From Quillaja saponaria (taxonomy: Eukaryota; Streptophyta; Magnoliopsida; Fabales; Quillajaceae), in contig CM055618.1 in assembly GCA_029379385.1 (NCBI GenBank), positions 16,779,071 to 16,843,070 on the forward strand: 64,000 bases of DNA. The letters are read 5' to 3'. The notes under the pieces are model-generated. The model was not told the DNA's origin. It searched no databases and worked only from the letters and a program-made list of their open reading frames with translations. This document shows, piece by piece, positions 13,324 through 29,685 of the stretch. The translations under genes and the position numbers were made by a program. Within the stretch, counting starts at the first letter, position 1; the number at the start of each line of letters is the position of its first letter.

Positions 13324-15086
13324 CTATCTAAGGTAGGTGGATGCAACCCAAAGTGAAACATACGTTATCAATGATGTCATCACTTCAAAACTCCTTGGTC
13401 CTTTAAATATAGGAATAGGAGGAATTATGGATACCATCAAGAAGGTTCCCAACAGCCATGAGACAATAAACGCTCCAGCCCTGCAGCAACACAAAAACTT
13501 GATGTGAACGGCCTATTATTGCTAAGAATTTTGGAAGAGGGGACATATGTTTATTGTTAACTAATCAAAAAACTAATTGCACAAGAAATATTACGCATAA
13601 TTTGGAAATAAGAAATATTCTAGATATGTTACTAACTTGATTTTTGCAAAGCGACCCCTAGATTAGAATACTAGAGAAGTACATATTTTCAAGGGATTTT
13701 TTTAAAGGATTCTCACATACCCATATAGAAAAGCCCAGAGTTTGCTCTTCAGCCGATCATATATAAAATACATTGTAGCCATCAGAGAAACTGCTACCTG
13801 AAGCGTTGGCCCTTCCTCAGTTGGAAAAAGAGCACTGAGAACTCCAAGTAACAAAAACACAATCGAAGTTTTTATAATGAAATTTGTCCTTGGAGTTTGG
13901 AATCTACTTCTAACAAACTGCACAACTCGGGACTGACTTACTTCCCGGACCTTTTTCTTGATGTCAATTTTTGGGTTCCTTCGTTCATAGAACTTCTGCA
14001 TGATTATTTTGTCATGCGCTGATTCAATTGCATCAACACTTGGTTTGTGTCCTGCATATTTTTGGATTAGGAAGTTCCTTGCAGATTGAATTTCATCTTC
14101 AGAAGCTTCTCTGCTTATTCCAAGTCGTTTGTATGGGTCCCTCACATTAATTCTTGGGAAGACAGCTGCATTATAGGCAGGGAGCAGAATTTCAGAGAGT
14201 GAATAACATCCGATTTGTAAGAATTTTTGTAGAACCACATTAACAAAGGAGGATGCGTATTGATATACTATTTATTGGAATAAAAAAATGATGTGCATAT
14301 TCTGTCAAAGAACTAAGAACAAACTCACAGTTAACATATTACAGAGATTTCAACAGAGAGAGAGAGAGACAGAGAGTTGATCATGTAAGCTTAGAGGTGT
14401 GATTGGAAATCTGCATGTAATAGATCAGCAGCCCATAATTTCTTCACAAAACAATAAAAAGTTTCCTCCATGCATGATCTTAAACTATAACAACCCCCCC
14501 CCACAATAAAAAAAAAATGACTTGACTAGTTAGTTTCCCAAACATTCTAAAAGATTTAAGTACTGATGAACCTCAACAGTCAACAAAATAAAAGTTCAAT
14601 CTTAGCAAGAGAAAGTGGAACATGTGTCTATCAAAAATGCCATTGAGTGGTTTTTTCAATGCTAAGTTCCAAACCCAAGAAAGAAAATCAAATGTACCAA
14701 TTACACAAAAATCAGCTACAGAAAAGTTACCAGTCGATTCATTTGCCATATCACCATAGGAAGCATCCATGGCACTCTTGATGAATAGAGTTTTTTGGGT
14801 AGTGTATTGTTGTCTAGAAGCAACCCAATTAGTTCTGTAGAACAACGACATGGAAAAAGAAGAAACATGAAATATGATTATTAAATTGTTCGACCTATAT
14901 ACAAAGCCCAAGCTCAATAGGTAATGATATCAGGGCAGACCTTTCCGGTTGGAAAAACTGCAGCATTCCTTTATCTTTCCCATCACTCAAGAACACTGTA
15001 ACTCGCTTATTCAGAAACCCCAAGCCACGCACAGGTAGCTGGAGACAACATCTTGAAGGACTACCACTCAACCCAGATATATTCAT
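13324..15086 (-). CDS. CPP1-like chloroplast J-like membrane protein (DUF3353)
   Basis: Four coding exons on the minus strand, 14941-15086, 14731-14834, 13721-14165 and 13324-13480, join in frame to 283 residues ending AGATAG. The joins rebuild ESTAVFPRINVRDPYKRLGI and AFLYGAGAFIVSWLLGTF, the conserved family core. The N-terminal 90 residues are Ser/Arg/Lys-rich and fit a chloroplast transit peptide. A J-like segment (DPYKRLGISREASEDEIQ...) follows but lacks the HPD tripeptide needed to stimulate Hsp70. Four hydrophobic segments follow, in SIVFLLLGVLSALF, VAVSLMATMYFIY, FIVSWLLGTFLMVSIIP and VMTSLITYVSLWVA. The family founder CPP1/CDF1 chaperones protochlorophyllide oxidoreductase in plastids; this is more likely its paralog of the At3g51140 type. 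A donor-like CTTAATAG boundary near 15945 on this strand suggests a long 5' UTR intron, with transcription starting near 16,080. Confidence 0.9.
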
Positions 15087-16164
15087 TATTATAACTTTAC
15101 AATACTTGTCACTGCTAAGCCAATCAGCTAAGTAAGACCACGAACCACTGGAGGAAACAGAACTAACATAATTAATGGTTGTTGACTCAACAGACAGACG
15201 GAAGATTTTTTTTTCGCTGAGAGAGAGGCATATGAAATTAATAAATGTGAAGATCGTGTCTTATAAACCCCAACGAAACAATATATAAGTAACACAGTGG
15301 TAGTGAGAATCAAAGATTGGTCTCTAAAATTTTTATTAGTTCACTCTACAACTACATAACAATGATGAGACTATGCAATTGAAACAACATTGAGAAGGAA
15401 CCATCTCAAATCTTCAGAATAAACTCCTTCCAAATATCAGTATGGTTTTAGCAGTCTAGTGGTATCAGAATACTCCTATACTAAATTAAGGTAGTTATGT
15501 ATATATACTATATAGACCATAGCAGCAGCTCGAAGATCATTTTCACATACGACCCTCAAATTGATTCACTTCACATTTCATTGCAGCAATATACAATTAA
15601 ATTGGTCCTTCAGAAAAATGAAAAGCCCAAAATATAAAATTAAGAGAAATACAGGTGCATATACACAAAACGATAACTTATCCTGTCATCCACATTTAGA
15701 AATCAATGGTGAGCTTAAAACCAGAACTGTGTTATTGAAGAAATTTATCTGAGAGAAAACAAAGCCAAAAACTGTCCAATCAATATAAGTACGAGATTTA
15801 ATCTATCTAAAAAATCCCACATGAACAAACAAATGACAAGAAGTAAACGGAGCTTAAAAGAATCGAACTTTCCATGTAATTCACCACTGGAACCAGAAAA
15901 CCAACGACGAGACATAGTTTTACAAAAGAATGAAAAAACCTCACCTTAATAGAGTAGCGAAAATAGGTTCAAACAACCTTCGTTTCCTTGAGTTTGGTCC
16001 TTCTCACAGTTGAACTGATAGAACCCGGACGAGAAGTCTGCAACGGATAGGAAGATTGCAGCGCGAGGGCTCAGAGAATCACTAAAACCCTGCTTGACCT
16101 GCTGGACGGCAGTTGATAAATAAAATTAAAGAATTATAAATAAACTTCCAAGGATTCTAACAAA

Positions 16165-16237
16165 TCCGTTGTAGTCTAGCTGGTTAGGATACTCGGCTCT
16201 CACCCGAGAGACCCGGGTTCAAGTCCCGGCAACGGAA
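16165..16237 (+). tRNA. tRNA-Glu (anticodon CTC)
   Basis: A 73-base cloverleaf. The 7-bp acceptor stem pairs TCCGTTG with CAACGGA and the discriminator is A. The anticodon loop CTCTCAC carries CTC. The T arm is CCGGGTTCAAGTCCCGG. A box A-like TAGTCTAGCTGG and box B GGTTCAAGTCC are present. A run of 11-12 T follows directly as Pol III terminator. It lies between the CPP1-like 5' leader and a pectinesterase pseudogene and is independent of both. Confidence 0.96.
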
Positions 16238-16250
16238 TTTTTTTTTTTTT
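16238..16250 (+). terminator. Pol III T-run terminator of tRNA-Glu
   Basis: An unbroken T run begins directly after the discriminator base, as expected for RNA polymerase III termination. Confidence 0.75.
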
Positions 16251-16474
16251 CCCAGTTCAATTCAAGTATGCCTTTCCCATGATGGAGACCCTTTTGTCAT
16301 CTTCTTCCAGTCCTTTACGATTCTAATCAGAATAGTAACTCTTCCTTTGCACGTTACTTTTTTTTTTCCCAGTTCAATTCATGTATGCCTGCCCATGATG
16401 GAGACCCTTTTGTCATCTTCTCCCAGTTCTTTACGATTCTAATCAGAATAGTAACTCTTCCTTTGCACTTTCTC
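16251..16474. repeat. Tandem direct repeat, 117-bp period, just after tRNA-Glu
   Basis: Two copies start at 16251 and 16368, each beginning CCCAGTTCAATTCA. They share ATGATGGAGACCCTTTTGTC and CTAATCAGAATAGTAACTC with few differences. Each copy is preceded by a T run, so the duplicated unit includes the tRNA terminator T-tract but not the tRNA. Confidence 0.9.
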
Positions 16475-16932
16475 TTACCTTGTAGCAAAGCTAGTCCACA
16501 ATACTAATGCAAGTGAAACCTGAAATTATGGTCCATGGTCCATACCATTATGCTGACCTCCCACGTCCACAGATTTTCAATTTTTCCTGACGTTTCAGAT
16601 GACCCGTGGTGGAGTAATGTATTAATTTTCTGTTTAGGTACACTAAGCAACATGATAGGCCAATTCGGTCATTCAATTCTTGGCTTTTGAAGGCAAAACA
16701 GACAAGAAAAACCAGCCCACTACTTGACTGAAAGTCACTGCTTGGTCTTAAATTCTGTATTTGGTATGGCAAGAGACAACACATATAAAGCCAGAACTTG
16801 CCAGATTCCCCTACCCCATTGAAGTTCCCTCCCTATTGTTTTTAAACCTCTTTCTATAACTCCTTATTTTCCCATATCTTTTCTCCTCTGGTTTCAGCAG
16901 CACTGAGGAGTCTTTACTCCTTAGTTAATTCA

Positions 16933-18315
16933 ATGAAGTTCAGGTATTTCTTGTTAGTATCACTGGTCCAATGTCTTAGTTCTAATCCACAAACAAACAG
17001 GTCCAATTTCTTGTTAATTCAAGCAGTCTCTCTTTCAGAAGGCAAAAAACAAGTTAGAGCCTTGCTTAACTATAAAAGTAGATAAGAACCCAAGATTGGG
17101 TGATTTTGTCACAGTTCAAAAAGCTATCAATTCGTTACCAGAGGTTAACCAATGTCGGGTTGTCATCTTCATCAGTGCAGGAATTTACAGGTAGCTAGTA
17201 ATAGGTTTCACTTGGTTTTCGCTTCAGTTTTAGTTCCCTTTTCTCTTTCCGTTTTTCTTGCATTTTTAATTTTCGTGTCTAAAAATGCTTTTGTATCTTA
17301 TCTATATCATTCATCTTTATCAGTTAGATTTGGTTATTAAGGTAGGTGGAATATTGCAGGGAGAAGGTTGAGATTCCTGTGGGTATGGCTTACATCACCC
17401 TGGAAGGTGCGGGTGCAGACATCACCATTATTGAGTGGGATGACACAGCAGACAAAAGGGACAGAGTGGGCATCCATTAGGTACCTATGCTTCAGCAACT
17501 TTTGCAATTGATGCCCCATACTTCATTGCAAGAAACATTACCTTCAAGGTCAGCCTTGTTAAAAAAGTTTGCAACTTGTGTAGTACCCCTCTCTCAAATT
17601 CCCACGGAAAAAGATTGCTGTTAATTTAAGTTGTGTTCTGTAACAGAATAAAGCACCAAAACCACCTTCAGGAGCTCTGGGAAAGCAAGCGGTAGCCTTG
17701 CGAGTTTCAGCTGACACCGCAGCCTTGATAGGCTGCAAATTTATAGGAGCACAAGACACTTTATGATCATGTAGGCAGACTACTTCAAGGACTGCTACAT
17801 AGAAGGCTCAGTAGACTTCATATTTGGAAATGGACTTTCTCTCTACAAAGATTGCCATTTGCATGCTGTTACCAATAGCTATGGAGCCTTGACTGCCCAG
17901 AAGAGGGACAGCTTGCTAGAGGAAACTGGCTTCTCCTTTGTCAACTGCAAAGTCACTGGGTCAGGAGCTATGTACTTGGGTAGGGCTTGGGGCACTTTCT
18001 CTAGGGTAGTCTTTACGTACACATATATGGACAGGATAATCAGTCCTGGAGGATGGTACAACTGGGGAGATAAAAACAGGGAAATGTATGGTTCTTCAAC
18101 TTCTGTAACAAGTTGGGATTTGAGGACTCAAATTGAAGAACCACTAATATTATATTGTTATGCAGGACTGTGTTTTAAGACAGTACAAGTGTTGGGGGCC
18201 AGGAGCTGACTTTGGCGGGCGCGTTTCATGGTCTAGGGAGCTTACTCGGGACGAGGTAGAACCATTTATTTCACTCAGTTTTATTGATGGCTATGATTGG
18301 CTTCCGAGCCTGTAA
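16933..18315 (+). pseudogene. Pectinesterase (PME53-like) pseudogene
   Basis: Four exon-like blocks (16933-17190, 17360-17548, 17647-18085, 18166-18315) align with a plant pectinesterase lacking a PMEI pro-region. Visible family motifs are [52 protein letters not shown] and WLPSL. The active-site residues lie in the GAQDTL, SVDFIFG and GRAWG segments. The frame is broken at least four times: a shift before the TAA at 17083, a shift before the TAG at 17478, small deletions around the TGA at 17763 and near 17785, and a shift giving TAA at 18176-18178. Splice sites are still recognisable, so loss was recent and the copy was an intron-containing duplicate, not a retrocopy. An intact enzyme would de-esterify wall homogalacturonan. 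No full-length protein can be made from this copy. Confidence 0.88.
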
Positions 18316-18847
18316 GAGATTCAAGTAAACATACTAAAAAGTAAAAATTATCATCTATGCATGCCCTGATGGGAAACTATTTTCAGATTACCATTCACAC
18401 CCAAGGGTAGTGTAATGTATGAACCTTCTTAAAGGACTACAGAAGAAAAGTGGGAATTACATAATATGTTACAAGTAATATGTACACTTTGATACATAAC
18501 TATACAATTATCATAGTTCCCTTTCATGTCATGATGATAACGTCATTGCTGTTACACACCATTTGACTGTACAAATTTAAACCCTGCACCTCGTGAAACT
18601 TCACCCAAACGGGTAACCTAAGCCAATGCAAAGAAGCAAGAAATTAATAAGTGAACTATCCAGTAATGTCTACTCTACATAATTGAAATTGGAATGTATC
18701 AAGATTCAAGATAATAGTCTAACCATAACTATAGGCAGACTACGATACTAGCAGTGGCTGAAAAGTGTTTAAAGATGCTTAAATTATGATTCTCTCATTT
18801 ATAATGTACTAGAAATTAAATTAATAATATACCGGACAAAGTCATCA
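18316..18847. other. Short convergent spacer
   Basis: About 530 bases between the pectinesterase remnant (+) and the PHAF1 stop (-). It probably holds the PHAF1 3' UTR. Nothing else was recognised. Confidence 0.6.
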
Positions 18848-23119
<4,272 letters not shown>

Positions 23120-25906
23120 ACCTTTCTCTCCGGTACTTTGAAATCTGTCTGTTTGGGAAACCTCCGTTACTTTCGCAAGAGAACACAGATGTTGAAAGTT
23201 TATATACTTGGTGTGCTGTCCGCGAGCTCATTGTCTGCCACCCCACGAAATGTTAGCTGTAATGGTATCGGGTCACCGCTTAACCGGATCCGAATACTAG
23301 TTTTTGTTTTTGGGTACCAAGGCTAATTTTGATTTCTTTTAATTCTTTTCAAAAAAAAAAATGTGAAAAGGAAGTTGTTATTTTCACATAATTTATTTTT
23401 AGCGTAAAAGAAAATGTTGGTGACTGTGAATTGTGAACATAACATATACCAAAACTTTTTTCTTTTCCCTTTTGGTATAATTCAAGATTATTATTATTAT
23501 TTTTTTCATGATAATTTTATTTATCAATATTAGCACGCAGAACAAATTCAGTGTTTTTTTTTCATATTAATTTGTAATGATATATTTTATTATTATATTT
23601 AATATTTAATTTTATATTTAAACTGAATACATGTATTGAACTTCTTTAATAAGTATAAAATATTGAGTATCTGATGTTGACAATAGTATTGTGGGCTCTG
23701 TAACAAAAAATAATATATCATATTAAAATCGACGTGAAGTTGTTTTAAATGGCAAATCAATCACTTGTGATCATATCAAATTCATGGTATTGGTTGTCTA
23801 TGAAGGGCACTCTTGTCAGATTTGTCTTTGCAGTTCCTCTTTTTTATGCTTCTAAGTGATACGTATCTACAAACGTGCAAGACCTCTTTTATTATAATGT
23901 ATATAATCAAAGTTTCAAGAAATGATTTCCTGAATTTTTTTGTCATTTAAGTAACACCTACCTATTTCCTTCTATTTAATTTGAATTTGTATTTTTGTTA
24001 ATTTAAATTTGTAAAAGTCAATGACCTATTTGGAAGCACGTATTCAATGGTTGGTAGCTTTATAGGCATAATTTCTTAATTTTCTCACATATAGAACACG
24101 CCCCAATAGTCTATGAATTATGATATCAAAGTAAAGTCAATTTTCATTCAGATAATGTTTTTTATTTATCAAATTTTCATTAGAATAATTAAAAATAAAT
24201 AAAAATAAAGAAATAATAAATGTTATTATTTCTAAATCTCGTGTTCAAGACAAAATTACATTTGTAATGACTAATAGCAAAGTTCAGTTCTAAGAGCAAC
24301 ATCACGTGAAAATTATTAATTTCTATTAAGTTTATAACCTGGTAAAATATTTAGTTTTGTTTTTCTTGCTGTGATGGATACCTTATCCTCTTAAAAGTTT
24401 AATTGAAGGCAATAAAGCTCTTCTTACAAGAGAGTGGTTGTGTATTTATTATCTTTGTTACAACGTGGCAAATTATCATGCCGATCATCTTGTCAAATTA
24501 GGTTATAATCTCTCAACTAGTCACCATATTTGTATACTCCTCTTTCTTTGTCGATCCTTATTTACTTCTTAATGCTACCGGTGTAATATTTGTTGGTTAA
24601 TTGTCTCTATTTAATTAAATTTTTTTAATATGACGTAACCAACAATAAATAGAATCAAATATTTTCTTACAACACTATAATGAAAGTGTTTGTGAGTATA
24701 ATTTCATTTATTTATAACTTATTTATTATTTTTGTCCCCGAAAATTACATCATTTTTTAGTTTGATCTTCAAGGAATTATTTTTTCTCTTCAAGTCATCC
24801 AAGATGTAATTTTTTCTATTTTGGTCCTTTGATATTTAATTTATTTTAATTGATTTATTAATCAAGTTAAAATTAATAAATTGAGATAGAAACTAACAAA
24901 CTTAGCTAACATAATTTTGAGTAGTTGATGGAAAAACGAATATTAATATAAAAAAAAAAATCACATGAATATTGATTTAATAATTAGATTAATTTATTTT
25001 CTAGAACTTTTAAATATTTCACTCAAATAATTTTTTCATAAATCATAAACTTATTTTCTTACATTGTTAACTATATATGTTGTGTTCTATATAAATCTAA
25101 TAATTTTGAATTGATTTAGAATTCGATTTAGAAAAAAACTAAATTTAATAAGACCAAAATAGAAAATGTTAAATTCTTGAGAACCTAATTAAAAAAAATA
25201 AAATTCTTAAGGATCAGAATAAATAAAGATAAAAAGTATTTATTTATTATAAGAATAATTTGTATATATCTTTTGTCTACTTATAAACCCCATTTCCCCC
25301 TTTGACAAATAAACAATAAAATAAAAAGTAGGCAATTTGAAGGAACGTTAGCGTGGATCCTACTTCAACTACTTTAAGCATACATTCCCTTTGTAACCAT
25401 CACACGAAACCAACTTCCTTAACTCAGCCACCAACGGACCCTATTGAAGTAAAGTTTGATGACTTTAAAAACATTTTCGGCGTTTTTTTCCAAAAGTGGA
25501 CCCCACATTTTAATCACTTTTTTTTTATCGGTACCTACTAACCACGTGTTGCTTAAAATTAGAGAATCGGAAGTCGGAACTCACTAGTGCCGCATTTGAC
25601 GCTTCTTTCTCTTTCCTCCCTCTTCCCACTTCACATATCAAACATTAAATATTTAAATTTAATTCAACTAACTGATTAAGTGAGGTGACCGTCTTTCAGT
25701 GTCGTCCTCTTCGTTATCTTTCGTCCTCCACTCAAATTAATACTTAACAAACACTTCTTTGTCACTTTCCTCAGCCGGTCCATTTCCATGTGATCAGTGA
25801 CAATAACACAACCTAATCGCTCTATTTTCAAAAGCTAGGGTTTTTGACGGACCAGATTTCGTAATCGTAGTTGTATAATTCTTCATCTTCTTCGATTTGT
25901 ATACTT
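23120..25906. other. Divergent intergenic region between PHAF1 and the C3H44-like gene
   Basis: About 2.8 kb of AT-rich DNA that must contain two promoters facing apart. A candidate inverted-repeat element lies at 24715-25245. The stretch 25550-25900 is less AT-rich and resembles the leader of the downstream gene. The open frame 25353-25541 (+) has no family resemblance. Confidence 0.6.
24715..25245. repeat. Candidate inverted-repeat element (degenerate)
   Basis: The left end (TTTATTATTTTTGTCCCCG, then TTTGATCTTCAAGGAATT and TTTTCTATTTTGGTCC) is matched imperfectly and inverted by the right end, whose reverse complement reads TTTATTCTGATCCTTAAGAA and then TTTTCTATTTTGGTC. The GGTCC-TT(A/G)A(A/G)GAATT pattern is common in old plant MITE or TIR remnants. 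No target-site duplication could be fixed by eye. Confidence 0.45.
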
Positions 25907-27121
25907 ATGGAGCAAAAAAAAGGTGAACATCATGAAGTATCAGCGAGCTTAGATGAGCTCATGAATACTGATCAATGTCAAAGCATTTCGGATTCACAGC
26001 TTGTTGGAGTTCCGGTCAAACTAGCTGCCGATGCTGACGTGGTGGAGACACGAGATGGTTGTTTGCCGCATATGGAGGTGAAGATAGATGTCAAGGTTGT
26101 TGAGAATAGTCTGGGGAAAAGAAAGCGTGGTCGGCCACCGAGAGGTCAATCGAAAGTCGCCGTCGTTGTTGAGGAATAGGAAAGACGAAGAGGATGTTTG
26201 TTTCATATGCTTTGACGGTGGAAGCCTCGTGCTTTGTGATCGCCGGTGAGTGCATAATTCTGATACTCTCTAGGAATGCTTTTGTCCATGATCTTTAAAA
26301 GTAGCCGGAGTGAGAGAGAGTATCTGAACTTTGATTTTAGGATAAGACTGATTTTCTGTATATTTGTAGGAAACTTATACTTAATTGAACCAGAACTCTC
26401 TTTATTTTAGGTAGGAAAATCAAAACTAATTCTTATAAAAACTAACGTACGTTTGTCTAACCTAGGCAGAGCTATTCATTTTTCATAACTATACCTTTTT
26501 CCTTCCTATTTTCTTGGCAACCAAAGGAAGCATTTGCGGATTAAGTTCCATATCTGTTGTTGTTTGTGCACATCCTTCAGTATCTTTTGTGCGTTTTTCT
26601 TAGGGGCTGTCCGAAGGCATATCATCCAGCATGTATCAAGCGAGATGAGGCATTCTTTCGTTCAAAGGCAAAATGGAGTTGTGGTATGTACAATGTGTAG
26701 TATTTTAAAGCTACAAACCAAAAATAAAGTCCCACACTGGTTCGGAAACCAATTGGTTGTGGGTATATAAGGCTTGGTGCACCTAGCTGTGTGCTGCTGG
26801 CTTTCAGTATCATATACAATACCAATAACATGTAATGGAATTGTGGTAGGAATCTCATGTTGGTAGGTTTGGGATATTAGTTAAGTTCACAGTGTATGTG
26901 CATGTTCTTGTTTTAATTTACTTGATTTTTGTTGGAACTTTATATTATATATTTTTTCTCTCTCTCAAATTCTAGGCATCACTGACCTTCTTCAATGTTA
27001 TGTGACACTTATATCGGTGTCAGCTAATATCTTTTGCTGCTTAAACAGGAACAAAGAATATCTAGTTATTAAGTAGGCAATTCGTGTTTGAATTGAGCTA
27101 CGAGCTTTTCATTGTATTTCT

Positions 27122-27159
27122 TCTCTCTCTCTCTCTCTCTCTCTCCCCCCCCCCCCCCC
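27122..27159. repeat. (CT)n followed by a C-run
   Basis: About 11 CT units and then about 15 C, in the intron before the second PHD exon. It lies about 50 bases upstream of the acceptor and may serve as its polypyrimidine tract. Confidence 0.85.
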
Positions 27160-29257
27160 TCCCTAATGGAAGTTTCTCTTTATGTATCTTGTTTTTTTGG
27201 TACTCAGGTTGGCACATATGTAGCTGTTGCCGGAAGGCATCTCATTATATGTGCTATACTTGTACATATTCTTTGTGTAAAGGATGCACTAAAGATGCTG
27301 ATTATCTTTGTGTAAGAGGAAATATGGGATTCTGTGGAACGTGCATGAGAACTATAATGCTTATAGAGAACTGTACGCAGGGAGATAAGGAAATGGTAGG
27401 CTAAACTAGTAAACTTTCTTTTTTGGCTGGTTGCATTTACTCTCTCAATCTTTTGAGCATGCCGTTTTGGGGTGTGTGTGCATGAGTGGAGGGGGTGGGG
27501 GTGGGTGATTTTTTATGTGTTGGGGTCATTTTATAATTTCCTTTTCTCATGCAACTTGGCAGTGTCAAGTGGATTTTGATGACAAAAGCAGTTGGGAGTA
27601 TCTCTTCAAGGTTTATTGGATATATTTGAAAGGAAAGCTATCTTTAACACTAGATGAGATGGCTCGAGCTAAAAACCCATGGAAAGGAGCTGCTAGCTGT
27701 CAGAGTAAATATTACGGTGAGCTCTATCATGGTAAAGATGAAAAAAGTTCAGGTTTAGAAAACTCATATGTAAACTCGAAAGCAAATAATGCTAAAAGAA
27801 GACAGACTAAGAAACTCCCAGAGATTCTAAACAAGAAGGACTCTCCAAGTATGAAATATTCTGGTGGTGGTAGAGAAATGTCTATGTGCAAAAGCACGGA
27901 ATGGGCAACAAAGGAGCTATTGGATTTTGTTGCGCATATGAGAAATGGTGATACATCTGTCTTACCTCAATTTGATGTCCAGGTTCTTTTGCTGGAGTAT
28001 ATAAAGATAAACAATCTTCGAGATCCTCACCAGAAATGTCAAATTGTTTGTGATTCGAGGCTAATAAGTCTGTTTGGGAAAACACGTGTTGGTCACATTG
28101 AAATGCTAAAGCTTCTTGAACTTCACTTTCTTGTAAAAGAAAATTCCCCTGAAGAAAATACTAATTAGAGTAGTAGTTCTTGATGATGTTGCTAGCCAGG
28201 TGGAGGCTAGCAGAAATTATAATCGCAACCAACTGATGATGAATATTGATAAGAGACGGAAAACAAGTAAAAAGGCTGATGTGAAAGGGATGCAGAATAT
28301 TTTAGATTCATATGCAGCTATTGATGCTCACAACATTAATATGATTTACTTGCGGCGCAATTTAATGAAGCATCTAATTGAAGATGCCAAAAAATTTCAT
28401 GAGAAGGTTGTTGATTCAGTTGTCAGGATAAGAATTTCTGGTGCTGACCCAAAGCAAGATATCTATAGGCTTGTGCAAGTCGTAGGTATTACTTAGGCAA
28501 CTAATTCGTATGTTCTATTTTGGTACATTGCAAAGCATACATTAGCTGATTTTGCAAATTGGTGACAACTATTTGTACAGGTACAAGTAAGGTGACTGAA
28601 CCATACAAGGTTGGTGAAAGAACAACAAATGTCATGCTAGAAGTTATGAATTTAGACAAGAAAGAGATCATATCAATTGATGGGATTTCAAATCAGGAGT
28701 TTACTGAGGTGAACAAACGTAGTTTCCTCCATTCTTTTTTCCCCCGTTTCTGGTGGGGGTGGGGTATTGGGAGGTTTTTACTGGACTTTCTTAATGTTTA
28801 GTGAATTTGTATATATCTAGGATGAATGCAGACATTTACGACAATGCATATTATGTGGGCTCTCCAAGCGATTGACTGTGGTTAGTGTCTTGCTATGTTG
28901 ACTTCTACATTTAATGCTATAATTTTTGCAACTCTTAAAATGGAGAGGGTTACTTGGTTGTAGGGTGAGATTCAGGAGAAAGCCATGACACTTCAAGCAT
29001 TGAGAGTTAATGATGTAAGTTTCTTCCATTTATCTTTTCACATACCATAAAAGTATCTTCAATGTTAATGCCTATATTTATTCTGGCCGCTTAGTTCATA
29101 TTCCTCTACTGATTCAATAGTTACTTGCAAGAATGTTCATGACTAAACTATATATTTTATAACACGGTTCTCTTATTTTGATGCAGTTGCTAGAGGCTGA
29201 GATATTGCGGCTTAATCATCTTCGTGATAGAGCAAGTGAAAAGGGACATAGAAAAGA

Positions 29258-29685
29258 ATATCCTTTTAGCTTGCTTCAGATCAGACTCTGTTCCCCCTTC
29301 TTGCAGTGCACTAAACTTTTGATACTGAGCGACAAATATTTTGATTTTGTTCTTATTACATACAGTCATGCATACATATACAGAGCAAAGTAATTGAGCA
29401 TGTTTGCCTGCTATTGATTTAGCTGGACTGAGGATACTTAAATTGATGGTTGCTTCACTTGTGCGAATCCATAGATGGCATCGTATAAATAGCCACAATT
29501 CTAACAATCTTTAATGGTCTATTCATCATGTATTAGTCCTTTTCATACTTGTCTCATCCATCTAACATCCTATTTAATGTACTTACTGTAGAAAATTGAT
29601 TAGTTATTCTGCCTTGGTATTTTTAGTGCCTAATTAAAATGGTTGAAGTTACTTTTAGTTTTAGTGTTCCTTGACCAAATTGCAA
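29258..29685 (+). other. U12-type (minor spliceosome) intron in the C3H44-like gene
   Basis: The 5' end reads ATATCCTTT, an exact U12 AT-type donor. The sequence TTCCTTGAC at 29667-29675 matches the U12 branch consensus TTCCTTRAY exactly. The branch A (29674) is 11 bases from the 3' end, the normal U12 spacing, and there is no polypyrimidine tract. The flanking codons give GHRKE then LRECVEKLQLL, as in the family. To keep frame the intron must end in AA, not AC or AG. Confidence 0.8.

Noticed and set aside
25353..25541. Short ORF before the C3H44-like gene
   Set aside because: It lies in the probable promoter and leader, has no recognisable domain and its composition follows the local sequence.
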